A DNA stretch of 64,000 bases from Sphingomonadales bacterium (GTDB lineage: Bacteria; Pseudomonadota; Alphaproteobacteria; Sphingomonadales; Sphingomonadaceae). Positions within the stretch are counted from its first letter, which is position 1. Every line of letters starts with the position of its first letter. The notes under the pieces were generated by a model. It did not search any database. It worked only from the letters and a program-made list of their open reading frames with translations, and was not told the DNA's origin. The DNA is taken from NCBI GenBank assembly GCA_027486895.1, contig JAIXOE010000042.1, forward strand, positions 1-64,000, in the 5' to 3' direction. A program made the translations under genes and the position numbers. Below, piece by piece: positions 1 to 9,107 of the stretch.

Positions 1-113
1 ATGGGCGTACACGACCATTTGCCATCTTCAAGCGCACGGCCTGCCAAAGAAATGCCCAGAGGACCGGGAAACATTTCAGGGTAGAGCGTGAGAATTTGAG
101 CCGCGAACGTCAT
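1..113 (-). CDS. trmD: tRNA (guanine-N1)-methyltransferase TrmD, N-terminal fragment
   Basis: Only the first 37 codons are in the window; the gene runs off the left edge. The visible N-terminus ([20 protein letters not shown]) has the family's opening strand and the [10 protein letters not shown] signature of TrmD, which makes m1G37 in tRNAs that read CNN and GNN-type codons. The start ATG overlaps the rimM stop codon as ATGA, so the two are translationally coupled. The order ffh-rpsP-rimM-trmD is the classical bacterial arrangement and supports the call. Nothing can be said about the SAM-binding knot, which lies outside the window. Confidence 0.93.
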   Translation of the reverse strand, partial: MTFAAQILTLYPEMFPGPLGISLAGRALEDGKWSCTP

Positions 114-616
114 ATGACAAAGTCGGCGTCGATAACTATGCGTCCGCCCGCTTGTGCGCCCCATTCCGGTACAGCCTCGGCTGTCATCGGGACCATGAAC
201 TTTTTGCCGGGCTTGCCATCAGCAGGCGGCATCTGGATTTCGAGAACGTCGCTGGCGCCAAAATTTTCGACCGCGATACAGGTACCAAGGTCAGTGCCAT
301 CGGTAGCGACACATGGCAGCCCCAGTAGGTCGCTGTAATAATATTCGCCCTCGCCGAGCTCAGGCAAAGCCTCGCGCGGCACAGTCAACAATGTGCTGCG
401 CAGTTTCTCGGCTGCATTGCGGTCATTTATTTCGGCAAAACGCGCAATTGCGCCGTCTTTGGTCGGGCGGAGGGACTTAACCGTCAACGCACCGTCGTTG
501 AAACTTTTATATCGTTTCAAGCTGTCTACATTTTCTGCAAACAGCTTGAGACGAACTTCACCCGTCACGCCATGCGCGCCAGAAACGGCGGCAAGCGTGA
601 CGGTTGAGTCAGCCAA
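110..616 (-). CDS. rimM: Ribosome maturation factor RimM
   Basis: A 168-aa protein that assists maturation of the 30S head by binding ribosomal protein S19. The N-terminal RimM domain (about residues 6-80) opens with [19 protein letters not shown], the family's G-x-x-G-V-x-G-E pattern. A PRC-barrel domain follows (about 90-165), with YYSDLLGL near its start. The start is a TTG at 614-616, 3 bases after the rpsP stop, and the N-terminus then matches the usual RimM length. The gene sits in the ffh-rpsP-rimM-trmD unit and overlaps trmD by 4 bases. The rare start codon may lower translation relative to rpsP; that is inference. Confidence 0.95.
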   Translation of the reverse strand: MADSTVTLAAVSGAHGVTGEVRLKLFAENVDSLKRYKSFNDGALTVKSLRPTKDGAIARFAEINDRNAAEKLRSTLLTVPREALPELGEGEYYYSDLLGLPCVATDGTDLGTCIAVENFGASDVLEIQMPPADGKPGKKFMVPMTAEAVPEWGAQAGGRIVIDADFVI

Positions 617-619
617 GGC

Positions 620-1177
620 TTAGCCCTCAGCCTTTTCTTCAGTAGCTTCTTCAGCTGCAGGCGCAGCTTCCTCAGCCGCAGGTGCTTCTTCAGCAACGGC
701 TTCAGCAGGCGCAGCTTCTTCAGCGGCAGGCGCTTCTTCAACCGCAGGTGCGGCTTCTTCAGCGGCTACTTCTTCAACAACTTCTGGCTCTGGCTCAGGT
801 GCTGGAGCGGCTGCAGCTGCTGCGGCGGCTTCTTCGGCTTCTGCAAGCTTGGTTGCCTTGTCTTCAGCACGATCCTTGGCCTTCTGGCCTGGCTCACCCT
901 TGTTAGGGTTGCTCTTAACCTTGCGCTCTTTAACGCCAGCGACGTCAAGGAAGCGTGCAACGCGATCCGAAGGCTGTGCACCAGCAGCAAGCCAATGCTT
1001 CGCACGCTCGGTGTCGAGGATCATACGCTCTGCGCTGTCCTTAGGAAGCTGCGGGTTGTAGCTGCCGATACGCTCGATGAACTTACCGTCGCGTGGTGCG
1101 CGGGCGTCGGCTACGACGATTTTATAATAAGGGCGCTTTTTCGAACCGCCCCGTGACAAACGCATTGATAATGCCAT
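620..1177 (-). CDS. rpsP: 30S ribosomal protein S16 with a long Ala/Glu-rich tail
   Basis: Residues 1-83 form the conserved S16 core ([20 protein letters not shown], then the ERIGSYNPQ element), which binds 16S rRNA in the 30S body. Classical S16 ends near here, at 80-90 residues. This protein continues to 185 aa through a Lys-rich linker (about 84-110) into a low-complexity acidic tail built from imperfect EEAAPA-like units. Tails of this kind are common on alphaproteobacterial S16, though this one is long. It is the second gene of the ffh-rpsP-rimM-trmD unit. Codon use in the tail is GCA/GAA rich, which gives the DNA a repeat-like look although it is coding. Confidence 0.96.
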   Translation of the reverse strand: MALSMRLSRGGSKKRPYYKIVVADARAPRDGKFIERIGSYNPQLPKDSAERMILDTERAKHWLAAGAQPSDRVARFLDVAGVKERKVKSNPNKGEPGQKAKDRAEDKATKLAEAEEAAAAAAAAPAPEPEPEVVEEVAAEEAAPAVEEAPAAEEAAPAEAVAEEAPAAEEAAPAAEEATEEKAEG

Positions 1178-1223
1178 AAAACTAACTCACCTTTCTGAAA
1201 TATTCTTAAATTGAATGTGATAC

Positions 1224-2717
1224 TTATTTCTTTTTACTAAGAAGTCTTGCGAGGTCTGGCGGCATTCCGCCGCCACCCATTCCGGGTAGACCGCCCATGC
1301 CGGGTGGCAACGCGCCAGGGGGAAGTCCGTGCATTCCCTCCATCGCGCCACCCAAGTCGCCGCCGCCCATGCCACCTTTTCCGCCGCCAAACATAGCAGC
1401 GAGGCCTTTGAGACCGCCCATCTTGCGAATGCGCTTCATCGCACTCGCCATTTCCTGATGCATTTTGATCAGCTTGTTGACGTCCTGAACGGTCATGCCC
1501 GAACCCTTGGCGATCCGGATCTTACGCTTTGCGTTCAACAGTTCAGGCTTGGCACGCTCTTTTGGCGTCATGGAACCAATGATGGCATCCATATGCACCA
1601 AGAGTTTGTCGTTCATGCCGCCGGCGTCCATCGCCTGCTTGGCCTTTTTCATGCCGGGCATCATACCCGCAAGCGCCCCGAGGCCGCCCATCTTGGTCAT
1701 CTGGCGGAACTGCATGCGCAGGTCCTCCATGTCGAACTGGCCCTTCGCCATTTTGGCCGCGAGCTTATCCGCGTCCTCTTTCTCGACCATTTCGGACGCG
1801 CGCTCAACAAGACCGACAACGTCGCCCATGCCCAATATGCGTCCAGCAACACGGCTTGGGTTAAATGCTTCAATCGCATCCAGCTTTTCACCGACGCCTG
1901 CGAACTTGATTGGTTTGCCCGTAATGGCGCGCATCGACAACGCCGCACCGCCGCGTGCATCACCGTCCATGCGGGTCAGCACGATACCTGTTACGTCAAC
2001 GCGTTCGCCGAAGCTTTTCGCAACATTTACCGCGTCTTGACCCGTGAGCGAGTCCACAACGAGCAAGATTTCCTGCGGGACGGAGACTTTCGCGACCGCC
2101 TGCATTTCGTCCATCAACTGCTGGTCAACATGAAGTCGGCCAGCGGTGTCGAGGATCAGAACATCAAAGCCCTGCAACTTCGCGGCCTGCATTGCACGCT
2201 TTGCAATATCGACCGGCTGCTGCCCCTGCATAATCGGAAGCGTCGCAACTTCGGTTTGCGTGCCAAGCGTCGCCAACTGCTCTTGTGCCGCTGGACGATT
2301 GACGTCGAGCGAAGCCATCAGGACTTTCTTGCCCTGCTTGGCCTTCAGCAACTTGGCAATTTTGGCAGTCGTCGTGGTTTTACCCGAGCCCTGCAAACCG
2401 ATCATCATGATGATCGCAGGTGGCGCTACAGCCAGATCAAGGTCGCTTTGTTCCGCGCCGAGCATGTCGACAAGAGCGTCATTGACGATTTTGACGACTT
2501 GCTGACCGGGCGTGACCGATTTCAGGACCTGCGCGCCGACAGCCTGCTCGGTTACCTTTTCAACGAAATCACGAACGACGGGCAACGCAACATCGGCTTC
2601 AAGTAAGGCGACGCGCACTTCGCGCATGGCCTCACGAACATCAGCTTCGTTTAACGCACCGCGACCGCGCAGGCGATCAAACACCCCTCCTAACCGGTCG
2701 CTCAGCTTGTCAAACAT
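1224..2717 (-). CDS. ffh: Signal recognition particle protein Ffh (SRP54)
   Basis: The SRP GTPase binds signal sequences and 4.5S RNA and delivers ribosomes to FtsY. The N-domain helical bundle (about 1-95) precedes the G domain with P-loop GLQGSGKTT (about 107-115), DTAGR and TRMDGDARGG. The Met-rich M domain (about 300-440) has the RNA-binding SGM/RIRKMGG region. A Gly/Met/Pro-rich tail closes the 497-aa protein. Two in-frame ATGs exist. I chose the second (2717) because an AAGGA lies 6 bases before it and none precedes the first (2723), and because it yields the usual MFDKLSDRL start. The receptor gene ftsY lies about 4 kb away at 6763. Confidence 0.97.
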   Translation of the reverse strand: MFDKLSDRLGGVFDRLRGRGALNEADVREAMREVRVALLEADVALPVVRDFVEKVTEQAVGAQVLKSVTPGQQVVKIVNDALVDMLGAEQSDLDLAVAPPAIIMMIGLQGSGKTTTTAKIAKLLKAKQGKKVLMASLDVNRPAAQEQLATLGTQTEVATLPIMQGQQPVDIAKRAMQAAKLQGFDVLILDTAGRLHVDQQLMDEMQAVAKVSVPQEILLVVDSLTGQDAVNVAKSFGERVDVTGIVLTRMDGDARGGAALSMRAITGKPIKFAGVGEKLDAIEAFNPSRVAGRILGMGDVVGLVERASEMVEKEDADKLAAKMAKGQFDMEDLRMQFRQMTKMGGLGALAGMMPGMKKAKQAMDAGGMNDKLLVHMDAIIGSMTPKERAKPELLNAKRKIRIAKGSGMTVQDVNKLIKMHQEMASAMKRIRKMGGLKGLAAMFGGGKGGMGGGDLGGAMEGMHGLPPGALPPGMGGLPGMGGGGMPPDLARLLSKKK

Positions 2718-2983
2718 CGACATTCCTTACCAAAATGCCCCATTCGAGGCATAAACGAACAAAAAGCCGGTGAGCGAATCTTCGCCAACCAGCTTGGAAA
2801 CATTGGATTTCCAACAAATTATGAAAGACAATGATGTTGCCTTGGACGTGCCGTTACCAGCGTCAGCCTATCAAATCAAGTTTTTCCGTCCCCGTTAACA
2901 GGCGCCTCTCGAGCGCAGTCCCAGCAGGCTGATTAACAATATCTTGACCATTTTCGGCGAGTACGGGCGGGAATGGAAAAGTA

Positions 2984-4633
2984 ATGGCACAACGGCACGA
3001 CGAAACTGAATCAACTTCTCCGGGGCAGAAGCGTCAGGAACGCAGGAATGTTCTTTACGGCGTCGTCATGTTTGCGGCGATCGCGCTGTTTGTCGCTATC
3101 GGCGGTCAAGTCGGTGCGCAGGCTGTCCGCACTTTTTTAGGCTACAGCGAAGGCACCGACCAGATCATGGTCACTGCCCTCCTGCTGAACATTGCCCTCA
3201 TTTTGCTTACATGGCGCCGCACCAACGCGTTGAGCGACGAAATCCATGTCTATCGCGCCGCAGAAGTGCGCGCCCAACATCTGGCAATGACCGATCCGTT
3301 GACCAATTTGTTCAACCGACGCGCGATAAAGGAAAAGACGACGGAACTCAGCGCACGCGCATCACGACGCGGCAAGTCGGTGGCGTTCCTCATGATCGAT
3401 CTGGATGGGTTCAAAAAGATCAACGACATCTATGGACATGACAGCGGTGATTTGCTGTTGCGCGAAATCGCCGACCGTATGCGCGACGTCGTGCCGCCCA
3501 GCAGCGTCATTGCGCGTCTTGGTGGCGACGAATTTGGCGTATGCATGGTGTTTGAACCCGAATATCCTGAATCAGTCGACCACATTGCCGAAGATCTTGT
3601 GGAAACCCTTGCCCGTCCAGTTCCCATTGGCGATTCTGCACAGACAGTGACCGCCTCGATTGGCATTAGTCGTCCTGAACGCGATTGTGACTCTATCGAC
3701 ATGCTGATGCGCCGGGCAGACATTGCGCTTTATGCAGCGAAGAAAAACGGCAGGAACGGATATAGCTGGTTTGAAAACGGCATGGAAGTTGAGCTTCGGT
3801 CACGCAATTCGCTTGAGGGCGACATTCGCGCCGCAATCCCCAACGATGAATTTGTGCCCTTCTTTGAACAGCAAATCGATCTGGCAACGGGTGAACTCGT
3901 CGGCTTCGAAATGCTCGCGCGGTGGGTTTCGCCAGTTCGCGGGCTTATTTCGCCGGATGATTTTATTCCGGTTGCGGAAGAAACGGGCATGATCGGCGAC
4001 CTGTCGATGAGCATCATTCGAAAAGCCATGCTCGAAGCCAAAAATTGGGATCCAAAGCTCACTATCTCTATCAATATTTCGCCCGTCCAGCTTAAAGATC
4101 CCTGGCTCGCGCAGAAGATTGTGAAGCTGCTGGTTGAAACCGGTTTCCCGGCAAGCCGATTGGAAGTTGAGATTACCGAAAGCTCGCTGTTTAAAAATCT
4201 CAGCCTCGCGCAATCGATCGTTGGCAGCCTTAAGAACCAAGGCATCCGCATCGCGCTGGATGATTTCGGCACAGGTTATAGTTCGCTGGCGCACCTTCGC
4301 GCTCTGCCCTTCGACCGCATCAAAATTGACCGTAGTTTTGTCTCCTCGATGTTGGAAAACGCCGAAAGTGCCGCAATTGTGAATGCCATTGCTGGACTGG
4401 GCGCAAGTTTGCAGGTTCCAATTACTGCTGAGGGCATTGAGGACGAAAATATCATCGAGAAGCTGCGCGAATTGGGCTGCAGCAAGGGGCAAGGATGGCT
4501 ATTCGGGCAACCGCTCAATATCGACCAAGTCCGGCTACTTCTTTTGCAAAAGAACCTCTTGCCGCATTCGCATCGCCTGTCGCCGCCGACCGTGACCGAA
4601 CAAGATGACTTTGGCGTCCGCCAAGTATCATAG
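2984..4633 (+). CDS. Membrane-anchored GGDEF-EAL cyclic-di-GMP protein
   Basis: A 549-aa protein expected to turn over c-di-GMP. Two membrane helices (about 23-41 and 61-77) with only a short loop between them anchor it. The GGDEF domain (about 100-265) has intact GGDEF at 180-184. The usual RxxD inhibitory site five residues upstream is absent (PSSV lies there). The EAL domain (about 275-530) has EML in place of EAL but keeps the catalytic Glu, the NISP Asn, EITES, DDFGTGYSS, KIDRSF and AEGIED, so phosphodiesterase activity is likely. There is no PAS or other sensory domain, so the signal may come through the membrane segment. It stands alone, with a 266-base gap upstream. Net activity cannot be decided from sequence. 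Confidence 0.92.
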   Translation: MAQRHDETESTSPGQKRQERRNVLYGVVMFAAIALFVAIGGQVGAQAVRTFLGYSEGTDQIMVTALLLNIALILLTWRRTNALSDEIHVYRAAEVRAQHLAMTDPLTNLFNRRAIKEKTTELSARASRRGKSVAFLMIDLDGFKKINDIYGHDSGDLLLREIADRMRDVVPPSSVIARLGGDEFGVCMVFEPEYPESVDHIAEDLVETLARPVPIGDSAQTVTASIGISRPERDCDSIDMLMRRADIALYAAKKNGRNGYSWFENGMEVELRSRNSLEGDIRAAIPNDEFVPFFEQQIDLATGELVGFEMLARWVSPVRGLISPDDFIPVAEETGMIGDLSMSIIRKAMLEAKNWDPKLTISINISPVQLKDPWLAQKIVKLLVETGFPASRLEVEITESSLFKNLSLAQSIVGSLKNQGIRIALDDFGTGYSSLAHLRALPFDRIKIDRSFVSSMLENAESAAIVNAIAGLGASLQVPITAEGIEDENIIEKLRELGCSKGQGWLFGQPLNIDQVRLLLLQKNLLPHSHRLSPPTVTEQDDFGVRQVS

Positions 4634-4697
4634 CCGTTCAGTGCCATATTCGGCATCAACGGTAGACTTGATGCGCGCCTGCCCCTAAATCGCCGCC

Positions 4698-5504
4698 ATG
4701 GCGACTGGCGAATTTCACAAGATGCATGGGTTGGGCAATGACTTTGTCATCATTGACGCACGCGTTCAGTCCATCGAAATGTCCCCTGCCCGCGCACAGA
4801 TGATTGCAGATCGCAAGTTCGGGATTGGCTGTGATCAACTCATCCTGCTGCTTCCTTCGGACATCGCCGATTTAAGCATGCGGATATTCAATCCTGATGG
4901 CGGCGAGGTTGAGGCATGCGGCAATGCGTCGCGCTGCGTGGTCGCGCTACTGAACCAAGATCTTCAAATCGAAACATTGGGCGGCATCATTTCGGGCAAA
5001 TTGTCGGGCGATGATGTTCAGGTGGCGATGGGCGAAGCGTCGTTCGGATGGCAAGACATACCGCTGGCGTTCGCCATGGATACCGACTGCATACCGCTTG
5101 CGTGGGAAAATCTCTCCGCCCCCATGGCCATCAACATGGGAAATCCGCACGTCGTATTTTTTGTCGATGACGTTGATGCCATCGACATGAGCCAGCTTGG
5201 CCCGATAATTGAAAACGACGCTGTTTTCCCAGAGCGTGTGAACGTAAATGTTGCATCAATTGCAGATAATGAAATCCACCTCACAGTCTGGGAGCGTGGG
5301 GCTGGTTTGACTGGAGCGTGCGGGACAGGTGCATGCGCAACTGCGGTCGCAGCCATCCGTCAGGGCAAGGTAACGGCTCCTGTGACTGTTCACCAGTCGG
5401 GCGGCGCATTGACCATCGATTGGAGCCCGGGACAGCCCGTAATCATGACTGGCAGTGCCACTTATGTTTTCAAGGGTCAGGCCGACTGGGACACGTTTGG
5501 ATGA
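4698..5504 (+). CDS. dapF: Diaminopimelate epimerase
   Basis: Converts LL-diaminopimelate to the meso form for peptidoglycan and lysine synthesis. It works without cofactor, using two cysteines: Cys74 in ACGNASR and the second Cys in GACGTGACAT near residue 213. Both are present. The 268-aa length is normal. It begins an operon with mtaB, ftsY and yciB in which consecutive genes overlap by 4 bases; its TGA overlaps the mtaB ATG. The order dapF-mtaB-ftsY recurs in Alphaproteobacteria as far as I know. Confidence 0.97.
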   Translation: MATGEFHKMHGLGNDFVIIDARVQSIEMSPARAQMIADRKFGIGCDQLILLLPSDIADLSMRIFNPDGGEVEACGNASRCVVALLNQDLQIETLGGIISGKLSGDDVQVAMGEASFGWQDIPLAFAMDTDCIPLAWENLSAPMAINMGNPHVVFFVDDVDAIDMSQLGPIIENDAVFPERVNVNVASIADNEIHLTVWERGAGLTGACGTGACATAVAAIRQGKVTAPVTVHQSGGALTIDWSPGQPVIMTGSATYVFKGQADWDTFG

Positions 5505-6766
5505 ACGCACCAGTTAAAAAGCCCGAAGTTATCAGCATGGGCTGCCGCTTGAACTTGGCGGAAAGCAACGCCTTGGCCGAACAACTCGCAGGCCGCGATG
5601 ACGTTGTCATTATCAACAGCTGCGCGGTAACGAACGAGTCTGTGCGCCAAACACGGCAGGCTATTCGTCAGGCGCATCGGCGTCGGCCCGACGCTTCTGT
5701 GTGGGTCACGGGCTGTGCTGCGCAAGTTGAACCTGAAACATTCCGGAATATGCCGGAGGTCGCGGGCGTCTTCGGCAATCATGAAAAGCAAAACGCGACC
5801 TTGCTACGCGAACTGATTGATCGCTCCGACAGGCCAGTAATTGTTTCCGACATTATGACCATCGCGCAAACAGCGCCGCATCTGGTCACCGCCTATTCCG
5901 GCAAAACCCGCGCCTTTGTCGAAGTGCAAAATGGCTGTGACCACCGCTGCACATTTTGTATCATACCCTATGGCCGCGGCAATAGCCGCTCCGTGCCAGC
6001 TGGAAGCGTCATCGAGCATATTCAGAAGCTCGTCGACACAGGCTTTAAAGAGGTCGTGCTGACGGGTGTGGATGTGACAAGCTACGGCCATGATCTTCCG
6101 GGAAGCCCCAATTTGGGATCCTTGGTTGAGCGGATATTGAAACTCGTTCCCGATCTCGCGCGCCTCAGGCTCTCGTCGATTGATGGCGTTGAAATAGATG
6201 ATCGGTTATTCGATTTGCTTACCGGTGAGGCGCGCGTGATGCCGCATGTTCATCTGTCGCTGCAGGCAGGTGACAATATGATCCTGAAGCGCATGAAACG
6301 ACGTCATAGCCGCGAACTCGCTATCGATCTGGTTGCGCGGCTCAAAGCCAAACGGCCCGAGATAGCCATTGGCGCCGATATTATTGCTGGCTTCCCGACC
6401 GAAGATGACGCCATGTTTGCCAACAGCATTGACCTCGTCGAACAATGCGGGATCGTGCACGGGCATATATTCCCATATTCACCCAAAAAAGGCACCCCAG
6501 CCGCGCGCATGCCGCAACTGCCGCATCCCGTCATAAAGGCGCGCGCCAAGGCATTGCGCGAAGCTGTTGCTGCAGAAAAGTCGCGCTGGTTGGATGGCCT
6601 GGTCGGTTCACTCCAGAATGTCGCGGTCGAAAATGGCGGCAGGGGTGGCCACGCGGAGAATTTCGCGTATCTGCAACTTGATGAAGTCATGTCCGAAGGC
6701 AGCATCGTCGCCGCGCGGGTGTTGCAGTCAAAAGACGGAATATTGCAGGCAGAGGTTGTAGAATGA
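5501..6766 (+). CDS. mtaB: tRNA t6A37 methylthiotransferase MtaB
   Basis: A radical-SAM enzyme that adds a methylthio group to t6A37 in tRNAs reading ANN codons. The 421-aa protein has the N-terminal cluster-binding domain with Cys15 (MGCRLN), Cys41 (NSCAVTN) and Cys72 (GCAAQ). The radical-SAM motif CDHRCTFC follows at 146-153, then FPTEDD and a C-terminal TRAM-like region. SMGCRLNLAES matches MtaB better than MiaB or RimO. The ATG at 5501 overlaps the dapF stop; the frame stays open upstream, but that part lies inside dapF. It ends overlapping ftsY. Confidence 0.93.
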   Translation: MNAPVKKPEVISMGCRLNLAESNALAEQLAGRDDVVIINSCAVTNESVRQTRQAIRQAHRRRPDASVWVTGCAAQVEPETFRNMPEVAGVFGNHEKQNATLLRELIDRSDRPVIVSDIMTIAQTAPHLVTAYSGKTRAFVEVQNGCDHRCTFCIIPYGRGNSRSVPAGSVIEHIQKLVDTGFKEVVLTGVDVTSYGHDLPGSPNLGSLVERILKLVPDLARLRLSSIDGVEIDDRLFDLLTGEARVMPHVHLSLQAGDNMILKRMKRRHSRELAIDLVARLKAKRPEIAIGADIIAGFPTEDDAMFANSIDLVEQCGIVHGHIFPYSPKKGTPAARMPQLPHPVIKARAKALREAVAAEKSRWLDGLVGSLQNVAVENGGRGGHAENFAYLQLDEVMSEGSIVAARVLQSKDGILQAEVVE

Positions 6767-7692
6767 GCGAGAATGCTGGGTGGAAAGACCGACTGTTTGG
6801 CGGCCTGAAGAAAACATCAGGAAAGCTGACAGACAATATCGCGGGGCTTGTCACCAAAGCGAAACTTGAAGCGCGCGACCTTGACGAGATTGAAGATGCG
6901 TTGATTGCGTCTGACCTTGGCCCAGCCATGGCAGCACAAATCCGCGACAAGATTGCAGCTGGCCGTTTCGACAAGGGAATTGATGCCGAAGGTATCCGGC
7001 AAATCGTCGAGGACGAAGTGGCCGCGGTATTGGCGCCCGTTGCCTCGCCGCTAGAAATTGATGCGTTCCCCCGCCCTCAGGTCATATTGGTCATTGGCGT
7101 AAATGGTTCCGGCAAGACGACGACGATTGCAAAGCTTGCCAACCTTTTCCTTGAACAGGATTATGGCGTCATGCTGGCCGCAGGCGATACTTTCCGTGCG
7201 GCAGCCATTGGCCAGTTGAAAGTTTGGGCGGAACGTATTGGCGTGCCTATCGTGACTGGCCCCGAGGGCGGCGATGCTGCTGGTGTTGTGTTTGATGCGG
7301 TGAAAAAGGCGACAGCAGAAGGCATCGACGTCCTCATTGTCGACACCGCTGGACGGCTTCAGAACAAACGTGAATTGATGGACGAACTGGCCAAAATCCG
7401 CCGTGTTCTTGGGCGCTTAAATCCTGCAGCACCGCACAATGTGGTATTGGTGCTGGATGCGACGACCGGGCAGAATGCTTTATCGCAAATTGAAACCTTT
7501 AAAGAAGTCGCGGACGTGACGGGACTTGTGATGACCAAACTGGACGGCAGTGCGCGTGGCGGGATCTTGGTTGCGGCAGCCAAGCAATTTGGTTTGCCTA
7601 TCCATGCCATTGGTGTCGGCGAGTCGATCGATGATCTGCGCCCATTTAACGCCCAAGATGTTGCCCGTGCCATCAGCGGAGGTTCGTTGTGA
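6763..7692 (+). CDS. ftsY: SRP receptor FtsY
   Basis: The membrane-associated GTPase that receives SRP-ribosome complexes at the translocon. At 309 aa it is the short form lacking the long acidic A domain of E. coli. The N domain (about 1-95) is followed by P-loop GVNGSGKTT (112-120), DTAGRLQNK, and TKLDGSARGG, which marks FtsY (Ffh at 1224 has TRMDGDARGG). The ATG overlaps the mtaB stop and its own TGA overlaps the next gene, so translation is probably coupled along the operon. Confidence 0.97.
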   Translation: MSENAGWKDRLFGGLKKTSGKLTDNIAGLVTKAKLEARDLDEIEDALIASDLGPAMAAQIRDKIAAGRFDKGIDAEGIRQIVEDEVAAVLAPVASPLEIDAFPRPQVILVIGVNGSGKTTTIAKLANLFLEQDYGVMLAAGDTFRAAAIGQLKVWAERIGVPIVTGPEGGDAAGVVFDAVKKATAEGIDVLIVDTAGRLQNKRELMDELAKIRRVLGRLNPAAPHNVVLVLDATTGQNALSQIETFKEVADVTGLVMTKLDGSARGGILVAAAKQFGLPIHAIGVGESIDDLRPFNAQDVARAISGGSL

Positions 7693-8318
7693 GCGACGCA
7701 GCCATGCCCAAAAAGCCGTCAGGCACGTTAAACTTCGTCCTCGATTTTGGGCCGCTGCTGTTGTTTTTTGTGGCATCAAAATTTGGCAGTTCGGAGACCG
7801 ACCCAAAACAAGGTGCAATTATCGGAACCGCAACGTTCATGGCCGCTATTCTCATCGCGGTCATTGTCTCCCAGGTGAAGCTGGGCAAAATTTCCCCGAT
7901 GCTCAAGCTGACGGCAGCTTTAGGCGTATTCTTCGGGGCGCTGACAATCTGGTTCCATGACGAACGCTTCATCCAGATCAAGCCGACAATCATCTACGCC
8001 TTTTTCGCGATTCTGCTGCTTGGCGGGTGGGTTCGCGGCAAAGCCATGCTCAAATATGTTCTCGAACATGCCTATCAAGGGCTCGACGAAAAGGGTTGGT
8101 TAAAACTGTCATTAAGCTGGGGTGTGTTTTTCCTAGTGCTCGCCGGATTAAACGAGATCTTTCGGCGGCCCGAGTGGTTCTCGTTCGACACTTGGCTGTC
8201 CATCAAGGTTTGGGGGGTGACCGCTTGCACGTTCCTGTTTGCGCTAGCCAATATCCCGATGTTGATGCGGCATGGACTTAAATTGGGCGATGACACCGAG
8301 ACACCGCCCAACCCATAA
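7689..8318 (+). CDS. Inner membrane-spanning protein YciB / septation protein A (IspZ family)
   Basis: A 209-aa integral membrane protein with about five hydrophobic helices. It opens with LNFVLDFGPLLLFFVASKFG and has the family's GWLKLSLSWGVFF and NEIFRR elements. YciB/IspZ proteins affect cell-envelope integrity and division in gamma-proteobacteria; the biochemical role is unsettled. The first in-frame start is a GTG (7689) that forms a GTGA overlap with ftsY; an ATG five codons on (7704) is possible. It is the last gene of dapF-mtaB-ftsY-yciB. Its stop is only 2 bases from the convergent sodB stop, with no terminator between them. Confidence 0.9.
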   Translation: MSDAAMPKKPSGTLNFVLDFGPLLLFFVASKFGSSETDPKQGAIIGTATFMAAILIAVIVSQVKLGKISPMLKLTAALGVFFGALTIWFHDERFIQIKPTIIYAFFAILLLGGWVRGKAMLKYVLEHAYQGLDEKGWLKLSLSWGVFFLVLAGLNEIFRRPEWFSFDTWLSIKVWGVTACTFLFALANIPMLMRHGLKLGDDTETPPNP

Positions 8319-8320
8319 AA

Positions 8321-8941
8321 TCAGGACTGGTCAGCGCGTGATACGCCTTGCCCATCAAGATTTTCGGCGACGAATTCCCAGTTAATCGCATTGGCGAGTA
8401 ATGCGTCGACATAATCAGGGCGGGCATTGCGATAGTCGATATAATAGGCATGTTCCCACACATCGATGGTGAGCAAGGGCTTCATTTCGTGCACCAATGG
8501 AGTGTCGGCGTCATGCAGCGAGGTAATCTTCAATTTGCCACCTTCGACGATGAGCCACGCCCATCCACTTGCAAAATGCCCGACGGCTTCTTCTTTGAAC
8601 TTCGCCAGCAGATTTTCAAGACTGCCGAAGCCTTCGTCGATCATAGTCTTTAACTCGCCGCTTGGAGTCTGTTTTTCGGGCGTCAGGCACTGCCAGTAAA
8701 AACTGTGGTTCCAAATTTGCGCAGCGTTGTTGAACAGCGCCATGTTGCCCTTCGCTTGGGCCGTCGTGATAACGTCGCTTAATGATGCACCTGATAAGCC
8801 CGCATCATCGGCGATCAGACCATTGGTTTTATCAACATAGGCCTTGTGGTGCTTGCCGTGGTGAAAGTCGAAAGTTTCCACAGAAATGAGGTTGCCGAAA
8901 GAGGACTTGTCGTAGGGAAGTTCTGGGAGAATGAATGGCAT
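8321..8941 (-). CDS. sodB: Superoxide dismutase, Fe type
   Basis: Dismutates superoxide in the cytoplasm. The 206-aa protein has the N-terminal helical hairpin with HHGKHHKAYV (first metal His at about 27), NHSFYW (second His) and the signature DVWEHAYYIDY carrying the Asp and His ligands. The pattern of the N-terminal half and the missing insert favour the iron form. There is no signal peptide. The gene is monocistronic and diverges from the PuuD-like gene at 9108 across 166 bases. Confidence 0.95.
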   Translation of the reverse strand: MPFILPELPYDKSSFGNLISVETFDFHHGKHHKAYVDKTNGLIADDAGLSGASLSDVITTAQAKGNMALFNNAAQIWNHSFYWQCLTPEKQTPSGELKTMIDEGFGSLENLLAKFKEEAVGHFASGWAWLIVEGGKLKITSLHDADTPLVHEMKPLLTIDVWEHAYYIDYRNARPDYVDALLANAINWEFVAENLDGQGVSRADQS

Positions 8942-9107
8942 ATTGAATGTTTCCTATTGAGAAGGTCACAAAGCAAACGAATGGGCGCATAACCCGTTCC
9001 GTCGGTGACACTCAAATTGCGCAGAAATTATGTGACAAGCTCGCCGCACACAGATAGGCAGCAACGCATCAGGGGCAATACCACCTGAATGCCTACAGGA
9101 GGAAAAA

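Noticed and set aside
630..850. Tandem-repeat-like DNA rich in CTTCTTCAGC units
   Set aside because: It encodes the Ala/Glu tail of S16 in frame without interruption, so it is protein low complexity and not a separate repeat element.
1329..2606. A 425-codon open frame on the plus strand opposite ffh
   Set aside because: It is antisense to a fully conserved gene, has no ribosome-binding site or family motif, and its His/Arg-rich translation is what reversing ffh codons gives.
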